This document shows, one piece after another, positions 6,877 to 13,351 of a stretch of 16,219 nt of DNA. Source of the stretch: an uncultured Acidimicrobiales bacterium (GTDB taxonomy: Bacteria > Actinomycetota > Acidimicrobiia > Acidimicrobiales > Iamiaceae); contig CALANQ010000292.1 of the NCBI GenBank assembly GCA_937926025.1, positions 1-16,219 of the forward strand. Reading direction: 5' to 3'. Position 1 is the first letter of the stretch. Each line of letters starts with the position of its first letter. Position numbers and translations under genes: made by a program. Under the pieces are notes generated by a model. The model did not search any database. It was given only the letters and a program-made list of their open reading frames with translations, and was not told the origin of the DNA.

Positions 6877-7713
6877 ATGCAGGACGATCCCGGGATCCCG
6901 ACCGGCGACCTCGCGCCCGAACGCCCCCGTCGCCCGGAGCGAGGCGATCGCGTGACGCTCGTGGCGGTGATCATCGCGGCCGCGGCGCTCCTCGTGATCG
7001 CCGGCCTGGTCGTAACGGCGTCGGGCGACGATGACAGCGACGACCAGCGGAGCGCCCCCGCACCCCGACCGCCGACGACGTCGACCGTCCCGACGACGAC
7101 GAGCACCACCGCCCCGCCGACCACGACCACCACCATCGACCCCGAGGTGGAGGCCCTGTACGGCGCCATGCCCGCCATCGATGAGCTCGAGTTCCTCCTG
7201 GGCAGCCCGGACAACGGCGGGGAGCTCCGCATCGAGAGCGAACCAGCGGCCTCGACCGAGTACCTCGGCAGCTGCGCCACCGCGACGGTCCCGCACCTCG
7301 CCGCCGCCAGCCTGCGGATCGGCGACGACAACTGGATCGTCACCATCAGCGTCCTGAAGTTCGCCTCCACGGAGACCGCGCGCCAGTTCATGGCCGGCAA
7401 GCTCGCCCCCCGGTGGGCCGAGTGCGTCATCGAGGACGAGCGGATCGCTTCCCTCGAGCCCACCCGCGTCACCCGCGAGGAGCGCGTCGCCGACGGCCCG
7501 AAGCTGGCCGTCGGGGTGGAGATCACCGGATCGCTCAAGGAGTCCCCCACGACCACGGCCGTCATGACGTCGCGCCAGGTCGGCCCGTACGTGATCGACG
7601 TGCTGGCCATCGCCGCCCCGCCCCGGAACGCGCTGCCAGGCGACGATCCGACCTTCGACCTGGCCTTCGTCGGGTCCATCACCGACCTGGTCGAGGGTCG
7701 GCTCCCCGGCTGA
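6877..7713 (+). CDS. Membrane-anchored protein of unknown function between smpB and ssrA
   Basis: I do not recognise a family. From ATG 6877 (GGAG ends 4 nt before it) the product has 278 residues: a charged cytoplasmic N-terminus (1-25), one membrane helix (about 26-48, VTLVAVIIAAAALLVIAGLVV), an acidic patch DDDSDD (51-56), a Pro/Thr-rich wall-spanning linker (61-87), and an extracytoplasmic domain of about 190 residues with two cysteines (133, 183) that could form a disulfide. The domain alternates short strands and helices (LRIGDDNWIVTISVLKF, VGPYVIDVLAI), similar in outline to extracytoplasmic sensor-like or lipoprotein domains of actinobacteria. It starts 52 bp after smpB and may be cotranscribed with it. 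The stop overlaps a small CCGGC-TGA-GCCGG hairpin. Codon use is like its neighbours. Confidence 0.82.
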   Translation: MQDDPGIPTGDLAPERPRRPERGDRVTLVAVIIAAAALLVIAGLVVTASGDDDSDDQRSAPAPRPPTTSTVPTTTSTTAPPTTTTTIDPEVEALYGAMPAIDELEFLLGSPDNGGELRIESEPAASTEYLGSCATATVPHLAAASLRIGDDNWIVTISVLKFASTETARQFMAGKLAPRWAECVIEDERIASLEPTRVTREERVADGPKLAVGVEITGSLKESPTTTAVMTSRQVGPYVIDVLAIAAPPRNALPGDDPTFDLAFVGSITDLVEGRLPG

Positions 7714-7803
7714 GCCGGAACCCCGGGTGGCCGGTCGGGGTGGGGCCGGTACGCTGGTCCGGCTGCTCGTCCTCCACGTGTCCGACGAGCGGTTCCTTGA
7801 CAA

Positions 7804-8190
7804 GGGGCTGACCGGTTTCGACGTGGGGACCTGGAAGCCGATCGTGCGACCCGAGTTTCTCAGACTCGTTAAACGGGGAACCAACAGAAGCGCCGATGGC
7901 GACTTCGCTCTCGCCGCTTGATCATTCACTGATCTAGCCAAGAGAGACATCGTGACCAGCAATGGCGCACGGGGCCTGACCGCTACAGCCCGGCAACAGA
8001 AGTAGTGGTTGACGGTGGGAAAGACCACTGACGGCGAGAAAGACCGCTGACGCCCCGGAAAGACGAGGCGGAGGGTGCAAGCCCAGCTGACCCGGCAGCG
8101 AGCCAGCCGTCACGGCTCGTCACGGGAACGGTCGTAGCGCGGTCGTCAACCGCCTCGCGGACGGGAGTTCGATTCTCCCCAGCTCCACCA
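7804..8190 (+). ncRNA. ssrA: Transfer-messenger RNA (tmRNA)
   Basis: A one-piece tmRNA of 387 nt. The 5' end GGGGCTGACCGGTTTCGACG is the typical tmRNA opening. It pairs with CAGCTCC (8180-8186) in a 7-bp acceptor stem with one G-U pair, followed by encoded ACCA (8187-8190). The T arm is GGGAG-TTCGATT-CTCCC (8163-8179). A tag frame ending in ALAA-stop lies at about 7877-7921 after a small stem (CGAGT...ACTCG). The remaining part holds the pseudoknot region. It works with SmpB, encoded just upstream, to release stalled ribosomes and mark the unfinished protein for proteolysis. A TACGCT hexamer (7750-7755) may be the -10 of its own promoter, which would give a leader of about 40 nt to be removed by RNase P; this part is weak. 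Confidence 0.96.
7877..7921 (+). other. tmRNA proteolysis-tag reading frame
   Basis: In the frame that ends with TGA 7919-7921 the tag reads (G)TNRSADGDFALAA. The last residues ALAA are the usual degron for ClpXP-type proteases. The stop fixes the frame; the resume codon is uncertain. GGA 7877 gives 14 residues, a normal length. A later start at GCC 7892 would give only ADGDFALAA. Confidence 0.8.
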
Positions 8191-8204
8191 ACCAACCAGG
8201 TCCT

Positions 8205-8226
8205 GGCCCGGGCTCCGGCCCGGGCC
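8205..8226 (+). terminator. Hairpin after ssrA
   Basis: A perfect 8-bp stem (GGCCCGGG, 8205-8212, and its complement, 8219-8226) with a 6-nt loop, starting 15 nt after the mature tmRNA 3' end. No T-tract. Probable tmRNA terminator. Confidence 0.65.
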
Positions 8227-8295
8227 GGTGCGCGTCCGATGACTCCGGGCGCCGTGCCCCGTCTGCACCGAGAAGACGAACGGAGGAGACCCAGC

Positions 8296-9480
8296 ATGGA
8301 ACGCAGCCCCATGGAGACCGCCGCCGCCGACGCGGTCCGAGCTGCGGTTGCGGACGGGTCGGTCACCAGCGCCGCCTGGCTGGTGGCGGTGGGCGGGGAG
8401 GTGCGGGCGGGCGCCGCTGGGCACATCGACGGCGACCCCGATCGGCCCGCGAGCACCGACACGATCTTCCGGATCTCGTCGATGACGAAGCCCGTCACCG
8501 CGGTCGCCGCCCTGCAGCTGGTCGACGACGGGGTGCTCGCCCTCGACGACCCCATCGACGGTCTGCTCCCGGAGCTCGCCGACCGGCGGGTGCTGCGGGA
8601 TCCGCACGGCCCGCTCGACGACACCGTGCCCGCCGAGCGCCCGATCACCCTCCGGGACCTGCTCACGTTCCGCATGGGCCTCGGGATGGACTTCGCCGCG
8701 AGCGGCCCCCAGCCGTCGCTCGCCCGGCTGGCCGAGCTGGGCCTGCCGCCCGGTCCGCCGCAGCCCCAGCGCACCCCGCCGGCGGACGAGTGGCTGGCCA
8801 TCGTCGGGGCCGTGCCGCTGGAGCACCAGCCCGGCGCCCGCTGGCTGTACCACCTGAGCGCCGACGTGCTCGGCGTGCTGATCGAGCGGGCCACCGGCCG
8901 CACCCTGGATGAGCAGGTCGCCGAGCGGATCGGCGCCCCGCTCGGCTTGGCCGACACGGGGTTCTCCGTCCCGGACGACGCTGCGGATCGCTTCGGTGCC
9001 TGCTTCGGGAACCGCCGGGCCGACGGCACCCGGGAGGTGTTCGACGCCGCCGACGGCCAGTGGCGCGGCCAGCCGGTCTTCTGCTCCGGCGGCGCCGGCC
9101 TCGTCTCCACCGTGGGTGACTTCCACCGGTTCGCGGCCATGCTGCTCCGAGGCGGCACCACCGAGGACGGGCGTCGGGTCCTCTCCGCCGCGCTGCTGTA
9201 CGAGATGACCCGCAACCAGCTCACACCGGAGCAGGCGGCCACGGGCGGCCCGGCCCCAGGCGATGCCGGATGGGGCTTCGGGGTCGGCATCCAGCTCCGA
9301 GACGTCCCCATCCGAGCCGCCGGCTCCTACGACTGGGACGGCGGCCTCGGCTCCACCTGGGCCAACGACCCCGGCAACCAGATGGTGGGGATCCTCCTCA
9401 CCGACCAGGCCTGGGAGGCGCCGGTCCCGCCGCCGGTGACCGATGCGTTCTGGGCCGCCGTGTACCGCTCGCTCCCCTAG
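8296..9480 (+). CDS. Serine beta-lactamase-like hydrolase (class C / esterase family VIII fold)
   Basis: A 394-residue hydrolase of the penicillin-binding/beta-lactamase fold. The start is ATG 8296, with GGAGGAGA about 8 nt upstream; in-frame codons before it have no such site. Motif 1 is S62-M-T-K65 (FRISSMTKPVTA), giving the nucleophile and the general base. Motif 2 is Y185-H-L-S188 (WLYHLSADVLG). Motif 3 is replaced by WDGG (347-350, in YDWDGGLGSTWANDP), as in family VIII esterases, not by KTG. There is no signal peptide or membrane helix, so it is cytoplasmic and more likely an esterase or amidase than a cell-wall peptidase or antibiotic resistance enzyme. It stands alone between ssrA and a strong hairpin. 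The substrate cannot be read from the sequence. Confidence 0.9.
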   Translation: MERSPMETAAADAVRAAVADGSVTSAAWLVAVGGEVRAGAAGHIDGDPDRPASTDTIFRISSMTKPVTAVAALQLVDDGVLALDDPIDGLLPELADRRVLRDPHGPLDDTVPAERPITLRDLLTFRMGLGMDFAASGPQPSLARLAELGLPPGPPQPQRTPPADEWLAIVGAVPLEHQPGARWLYHLSADVLGVLIERATGRTLDEQVAERIGAPLGLADTGFSVPDDAADRFGACFGNRRADGTREVFDAADGQWRGQPVFCSGGAGLVSTVGDFHRFAAMLLRGGTTEDGRRVLSAALLYEMTRNQLTPEQAATGGPAPGDAGWGFGVGIQLRDVPIRAAGSYDWDGGLGSTWANDPGNQMVGILLTDQAWEAPVPPPVTDAFWAAVYRSLP

Positions 9481-9560
9481 GCGTCAGACGAGAACCAGCG
9501 AAGGTTCACCGGGCGGAAACCCACGGGCCAGCTGCGGCCCCTACCGTCCGGGTTGCGCTT

Positions 9561-9606
9561 CGCTCCTCGTCGTCCTGCGGGCTGGGCCGCAGCACGGCGA
9601 GGAGCG
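9561..9606. terminator. Strong bidirectional hairpin between convergent genes
   Basis: A 20-position stem (9561-9580 with 9587-9606) and a 6-nt loop; one C-C mismatch and one T-G wobble break otherwise full pairing (outer arm CGCTCCTCG / CGAGGAGCG). It lies between the convergent hydrolase and lipoprotein genes. No T-tract. Confidence 0.8.
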
Positions 9607-9617
9607 CGCCCACGACC

Positions 9618-10490
9618 TCAGGCCGGTTCGGATGCCACCTCGAGGTCGACGACCCACATCGGGACGATGGCCTCGTCGGCCACCAGCACGTGCAGCAGGG
9701 CACCCCCGAGGTCGGTGGCGTCGATCCCTTCGCCTTCGCCGTCGACGTGGCCGGCGGAGCCCAGGTCCTGCACGTCACCCGTCTCGAGGTCCACGCGGTA
9801 GACGCCGTTGTGGTCGTCGTCGGTGGACAGCCACAGGGCGCCGTCGGCCACATCGCCGCCCTGGATGCGCTCGATGGTCCGGCTCAGGGGCAGCGGGTCG
9901 ATGGCCACGGCCTTCCCGTCCACCACGCGGTACCGGACGATGGTGTCGTCGCTGAACTCGTCGGTGGAGTAGGCGATGCCGCCGTCGACGCCCACGAACG
10001 CGTTGTGGTGCTGGGGCACGACGATGGCGTCGACGAAGGCCAGCGTGTCCTCGTCGTAGCGGGCCGTGACCTGCTGCGCCGTGGTCTTGTCGGCTCGTTC
10101 CACCGGCACCCAGATGAGGCCCGATGCCACATCGGGGTCGCCGAGGTGGTCGAAGCCCTGCGCGGCCAGGTCGGCGGGGATGGCATCGAGGTGGGCGGCG
10201 GTCTGCACGAAGCGGCCGTCGGTCCGGTAGATGGCGTTGTTGGTGGTGAAGATCCAGCCGTCGCCCGAGCGGGCGATGCCCTGGCGGTAGTTGCCGTCGA
10301 CCTCGGCCTCGTCGGCCACCTCAGCCCGGAAGGACCGGGGAACAACCGTCGTGGTGGAGGCTGGGGTGGCGGCGGAGCTGGAGGAGCCGGCGTCGCCGGC
10401 GCTCCCGCGGTCGGAGCCCGAGCAGCCCGCCGCCAGACCCACGAGGCCCGCCAGGGCCAGGGCGACGAGGGCGGCTCGGCCGACGGGCAT
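9618..10490 (-). CDS. Lipoprotein, probable beta-propeller-like, paired with DUF305 protein
   Basis: A 290-residue exported lipoprotein of no family I can name. The ATG at 10490-10488 overlaps the upstream gene's stop as TGATG, so translation is coupled. Signal sequence 1-22 with lipobox LAAGC and lipid-modified Cys23, then a Ser/Thr/Ala linker (24-50). The rest has repeated short strand patterns of about 40-50 residues typical of propeller blades: GDGWIFTTNNAIYRTDG, SGLIWVPVE, DGGIAYSTDEFSDDTIVRY, DGALWLSTDDDHNGVYRVD and LLHVLVADEAIVPMWVVDLE. Histidine- and acid-rich spots (His115, His161-His162, DDDH at 224-227) could bind metal, which would fit its DUF305 partner, but that is inference. 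A sugar- or ligand-binding propeller is the alternative. Confidence 0.82.
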   Translation of the reverse strand: MPVGRAALVALALAGLVGLAAGCSGSDRGSAGDAGSSSSAATPASTTTVVPRSFRAEVADEAEVDGNYRQGIARSGDGWIFTTNNAIYRTDGRFVQTAAHLDAIPADLAAQGFDHLGDPDVASGLIWVPVERADKTTAQQVTARYDEDTLAFVDAIVVPQHHNAFVGVDGGIAYSTDEFSDDTIVRYRVVDGKAVAIDPLPLSRTIERIQGGDVADGALWLSTDDDHNGVYRVDLETGDVQDLGSAGHVDGEGEGIDATDLGGALLHVLVADEAIVPMWVVDLEVASEPA

Positions 10491-11260
10491 CAGTCCGTCT
10501 GGTCCCGGAAGCTGAGCGGGTCGAGGCGCTGGTCCTCGGTGGGGTCGGTGAAGCCCTTCGGGATGGGCAGGTCGTGCTCCCGCCGGTACCGGGCGTAGTC
10601 CAGCACCTCGGACCGCTGGTTCTTCACGATGGCGTTGGCCAGGTTGACGGTGGTCCGGTCCTTGCCGTGCCGGGCCGCGTAGTCGGCCATGTGCAGGCCG
10701 GCGAGGTGGTGCTCGGACATGAGGGCGATCCACAGCGCCTCAGCGTCCTCCCCCTCGGCCGCCTCCAGCTGGTCGAGCTGCTCCTGGGTGGCGAGCCCGG
10801 TCATGGTGTCGGCCGGCTGGGCCTCGCCCATCCAGCCCATGACGGTGTCGCCGGGGTACGAGTCGTGCCCGTAGCGATCGAGCGTGGCGGAGAAGATGCC
10901 CTGCTCGTAGCGCTGCCCGAGCACCACCTCCTGCGCGAAGGACCGCATGTCGGGGTCGATGTCGTCCTTGGCCAGCAGCATCAGCGCCATCTGGACCGCC
11001 TGGTCGTGGTGGTAGCTCATGTCCTGCATGAACCCGACGTCGACCTTGTTGAGCGGGTCGGCGCTCCCCTGCTTGTCGCCCACGACGTAGGCGATGGCAC
11101 CCACCAGGAAGGCCACCGCGGCGATGAGCACGACCACCTGGGTGGTGGACAGCCAGCGGGCGCGCGGGGCCTCGTCGACGGAGTCCCCCGCGGCCGTCAC
11201 CTCGGCGCGGTCGGCCACGACCTCGTCGGGGACGTCGGATGGCTCATCGGTGACCGGCAC
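10490..11260 (-). CDS. DUF305 membrane-anchored protein
   Basis: A 256-residue protein with one membrane helix (about 40-60) and an extracytoplasmic DUF305 domain, a four-helix ferritin-like fold. The start is GTG 11260-11258, with AGGAGG 4-5 nt upstream; the longer open frame begins in the structured leader and has no ribosome site. The family's hallmark FMQDMSYHHDQAVQMALM (78-95, His84-His85) recurs in the second half as MSEHHLAGLHMAD (181-193, His184-His185, His190). Several DUF305 proteins, such as cyanobacterial CopM, bind copper through these His/Met residues, and actinobacterial members are common beside copper or redox genes; no copper exporter is visible here. The gene overlaps the downstream lipoprotein gene by one base, and the two are probably one operon. 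Confidence 0.9.
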   Translation of the reverse strand: MPVTDEPSDVPDEVVADRAEVTAAGDSVDEAPRARWLSTTQVVVLIAAVAFLVGAIAYVVGDKQGSADPLNKVDVGFMQDMSYHHDQAVQMALMLLAKDDIDPDMRSFAQEVVLGQRYEQGIFSATLDRYGHDSYPGDTVMGWMGEAQPADTMTGLATQEQLDQLEAAEGEDAEALWIALMSEHHLAGLHMADYAARHGKDRTTVNLANAIVKNQRSEVLDYARYRREHDLPIPKGFTDPTEDQRLDPLSFRDQTD

Positions 11261-11310
11261 GGATCCTCCTGGGAACGGCGAACGGGGACATCCTGCCAGC
11301 ACGGGTACAG

Positions 11311-11345
11311 GCGTGGGGGCCGGGACGCTGCCCCGGCCCCCACGC
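11311..11345 (-). terminator. Perfect 14-bp hairpin in the DUF305 leader
   Basis: The arms 11311-11324 and 11332-11345 are exact complements (GCGTGGGGGCCGGG on the left) with a 7-nt loop. It lies 50 bp before the DUF305 start, on the side from which that gene must be transcribed. If the promoter is further upstream, it is an attenuator or early terminator; if the promoter is inside, it only insulates the divergent units. Confidence 0.45.
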
Positions 11346-11525
11346 TTGGATCCGGGGTCCGATCGACGCTGCCACCCCTGCTGCGTCGGCCGAACCGCAC
11401 CCGTGGCGGTCGGGCGGATCCGTACCTGGCAGAAAGGCAGGGGGAATCCAACCATGACGCCAGATCCGGATATTTCTCGAGGATCACCCGAAGTGACCGA
11501 TGCAACAGGCACCCGCCTTCATCGC

Positions 11526-11545
11526 CCTACCTACCGGTAGGTAGG
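11526..11545. promoter_or_regulatory. Perfect 20-bp palindrome before the desaturase gene
   Basis: CCTACCTACCGGTAGGTAGG is its own reverse complement and sits 41-60 bp before the desaturase ATG. It overlaps a possible -10 (TAGGCT, 11542-11547), so a bound protein would block transcription. ACCTACCGGTAGGT-type palindromes are typical operators of TetR-family repressors, some of which (DesT, for example) control desaturases. No TetR gene lies in the window. Confidence 0.7.
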
Positions 11546-11585
11546 CTGGCGACCAGGTCCCCTTCACCACTCGAAGCGAGAACGC

Positions 11586-12692
11586 ATGAACCTCCACGGC
11601 ATCGAGCGCGCCCCCGACGAACGGGTCAACTGGAAGACCTCGTTCCCGTTCTTCCTGGTGCACGCCCTGGTCTTGTTCACCTTCGTGACCGGCATCACCG
11701 GGACCGCCGCCGTGATCTTCCTGGTCATGTACTGGGGCCGGATGTTCTTCATCACGGCCGGCTACCACCGGTACTTCTCGCACCGCTCCTACAAGCTGGG
11801 GCGCGGCATGCAGTTCGTGATGGCCTTCGGGGGCGGCATGGCCGCACAGAAGGGCGCCCTGTGGTGGGCCAGCCACCACCGCAACCACCACCGGTACTCC
11901 GACACGGAGCTCGACCTGCACTCGCCGCAGAAGGGCTTCTGGTGGAGCCACGTCGGGTGGATCCTCTGCGACAAGAACAACGCCTGGGACGCCGACGGCA
12001 TCCGGGACTTCAACAAGTACCCCGAGCTGCGCTTCCTCACGAAGCACGACTGGATCCCGCCGTGGACCGCCGGCGTCGCCTGCTACCTGATCGGCGGCTG
12101 GAGCGGCCTGGTGTTCGGCTTCCTCGGCTCCACCGTGCTGCTCTGGCACTCCACGTTCTTCATCAACTCGCTCGCCCACGTCATGGGCCGTCGCCGCTAC
12201 GCCACCACCGACACCAGCCGGAACTCGGTGTTCCTCGCCTTCCTCACCCTCGGCGAGGGCTGGCACAACAACCACCACTACTTCCAGGCCTCGTGCCGCC
12301 AGGGCTTCTACTGGTGGGAGGTCGATGTCAGCTACTACGTGATCCGGGTGCTGGGCTTCTTCCGCCTCGCCCACGACATCAAGGAGCCCCCGGCTCGCGT
12401 CAAGGCCGCCGCCCGGGTGCGGGACGGCCAGTTCGACCAGGGCATGTTCAAGGCCTACTGGGGCAAGGCCGGTGCCGCGCTCCACAACGTGCGGCTGCAC
12501 AAGTCCCATGAGCTGGATCCGGCGCTGCTGGAGTCCGACCCCGAGCTGGCCACCCGCCGCGACCAGCTCGAGGAGCTGATCGCCCAGAACCGTGCCGCCC
12601 TGGCCGAGCACGTGGCCAACGCCCTGGCCCACGCCGAGGAGCTCGGCCGCCTCACGAGGCGCCAGGAGCGCCAGACCGGCACCATCGACTAG
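11586..12692 (+). CDS. Acyl-CoA delta-9-type fatty acid desaturase
   Basis: A di-iron membrane enzyme that puts a double bond into a saturated acyl chain, using O2 and an electron carrier. The 368-residue product has the three histidine boxes: H61-RYFS-H66, H98-RN-H101-H102, and H227-NN-H230-H231, plus His198 (NSLAH). Hydrophobic segments lie around 20-48 and 160-190, the usual stearoyl-CoA desaturase layout. The start ATG 11586 gives MNLHGIERAPDERVNWKTS; only a weak GAAGCGAG precedes it. The C-terminal 90 or so residues (about 275-368) form a charged, probably helical extension (DQLEELIAQNRAALAEHVAN) beyond the catalytic core. A palindrome upstream suggests repressor control by membrane or acyl-CoA state. 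The exact double-bond position cannot be seen; delta-9 is the family default. Confidence 0.93.
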   Translation: MNLHGIERAPDERVNWKTSFPFFLVHALVLFTFVTGITGTAAVIFLVMYWGRMFFITAGYHRYFSHRSYKLGRGMQFVMAFGGGMAAQKGALWWASHHRNHHRYSDTELDLHSPQKGFWWSHVGWILCDKNNAWDADGIRDFNKYPELRFLTKHDWIPPWTAGVACYLIGGWSGLVFGFLGSTVLLWHSTFFINSLAHVMGRRRYATTDTSRNSVFLAFLTLGEGWHNNHHYFQASCRQGFYWWEVDVSYYVIRVLGFFRLAHDIKEPPARVKAAARVRDGQFDQGMFKAYWGKAGAALHNVRLHKSHELDPALLESDPELATRRDQLEELIAQNRAALAEHVANALAHAEELGRLTRRQERQTGTID

Positions 12693-12723
12693 CCCCCACC
12701 GCCCGGAACCCGCACCGAAACGC

Positions 12724-12756
12724 AGATCGCCCCGACCACATCGGTCGGGGCGATCT
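12724..12756. terminator. Bidirectional hairpin between desaturase and carD
   Basis: A perfect 14-bp stem (AGATCGCCCCGACC, 12724-12737, and its complement, 12743-12756) with a 5-nt loop, between two convergent genes. No long T-tract on either side. Confidence 0.82.
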
Positions 12757-12790
12757 CAGTTCTGGGCGCGGCCGAACGAGTGACGAGGAC

Positions 12791-13270
12791 CTACTCCAGG
12801 CCCTTCTCGAGCTTGACGAGGGCGTCGTCCTCGCTGACGTTGAGGGCGAAGCTCAGCTCGCTGACGAGGATGCCGCGGGCCCGCTCCAGCATGGACTTCT
12901 CGGCGGTGGAGAGGCCCTTGCCCTTCTCGCGCAGGGCCAGGTTCCGGACCACCTCGGCCACCTGGTAGACGTCGCCGGACTTCATCTTCTCCTGGTGGTT
13001 CTTGAACCGCCGGGACCAGTTGGCCGGCTCGCGCACGTCGCGCTTGGCGATGAGGCGGAAGAGGTCATCCACGTCGGACTTGGAGATCGGCGGGCGCATG
13101 CCCACCTCCTCGGCCTTGTCGACGGGCACCGACAGCGTGAGATCGCCGTGCACCATCTCGAGCACGAAGTACTCCTTGGTCTCCCCGTTGAGCTCGCGCT
13201 TCACCTTCTTCTTGATGATGGCGGCGCCGTGGTGGGGGTAGACCACGCGATCGTTGACCTTGAACGACAT
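12791..13270 (-). CDS. carD: CarD-family transcription regulator
   Basis: CarD binds RNA polymerase beta and stabilises the open promoter complex, acting at most housekeeping promoters in mycobacteria, where it is essential. The 159-residue product matches that protein in length and layout: a Tudor-like polymerase-interaction domain (about 1-60, MSFKVNDRVVYPHHGAAII) and a helical DNA-contact domain (about 64-159). Trp85 in ANWSRRFK is the residue that wedges into the upstream edge of the -10 in the known structures. The ATG at 13270 is preceded by GGAG 4 nt upstream. A CACAAT hexamer at 13316-13321 (minus strand) could be its -10, so it need not be read from the thiolase-DUF35 operon 81 bp upstream. 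Confidence 0.95.
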   Translation of the reverse strand: MSFKVNDRVVYPHHGAAIIKKKVKRELNGETKEYFVLEMVHGDLTLSVPVDKAEEVGMRPPISKSDVDDLFRLIAKRDVREPANWSRRFKNHQEKMKSGDVYQVAEVVRNLALREKGKGLSTAEKSMLERARGILVSELSFALNVSEDDALVKLEKGLE

Positions 13271-13351
13271 CAGACTCCAGTTCCAGGGGTCGAGGGCGAC
13301 CGATGGGGACGAACCATTGTGCCAGACCTCAGCGCCGACCGGACAACCGGC

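Larger units (their letters stand above)
11261..11585. other. Structured 325-bp divergent intergenic region
   Basis: The gap between the divergent DUF305 and desaturase genes holds several elements. The first is a perfect 14-bp hairpin at 11311-11345. The second is a possible branched fold at 11348-11421: outer GGATCCG/CGGATCC, inner CGACGC/GCGTCG, and a stem at 11390-11413 with one bulged A. Then comes a less GC-rich stretch at about 11440-11520, and then the 20-bp palindrome at 11526-11545. No tRNA or known riboswitch signature is seen. The 28-codon ATG frame at 11454-11540 has mixed third positions and is probably not a gene. Confidence 0.6.

Noticed and set aside
7797..7802. A perfect TTGACA resembling a -35 element
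   Set aside because: It lies immediately before the mature tmRNA 5' end, so it cannot be the -35 of ssrA, and no -10 follows at 16-18 bp.
7727..7921. A short plus-strand protein frame of 64 codons
   Set aside because: It reads through the tmRNA 5' part into the tag frame. Only the tag segment is translated, by trans-translation.
9270..10598. A long plus-strand frame overlapping the hydrolase end and the lipoprotein gene
   Set aside because: It is antisense to the lipoprotein and DUF305 genes, crosses the terminator hairpin, and has low-complexity Gly/Val/His-rich composition without motifs.
11341..11440. Possible tRNA or known riboswitch in the DUF305-desaturase gap
   Set aside because: There is no T-loop-like TTCGANNC, no acceptor stem pairing and no known riboswitch core; only generic hairpins are seen.
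11454..11540. A 28-codon ATG frame in the desaturase leader, with GGGGGA 8 nt upstream and its stop inside the palindrome
   Set aside because: Third codon positions are only about half G or C, unlike the real genes here, and the peptide has no recognisable features. A leader peptide cannot be excluded, but support is too weak.
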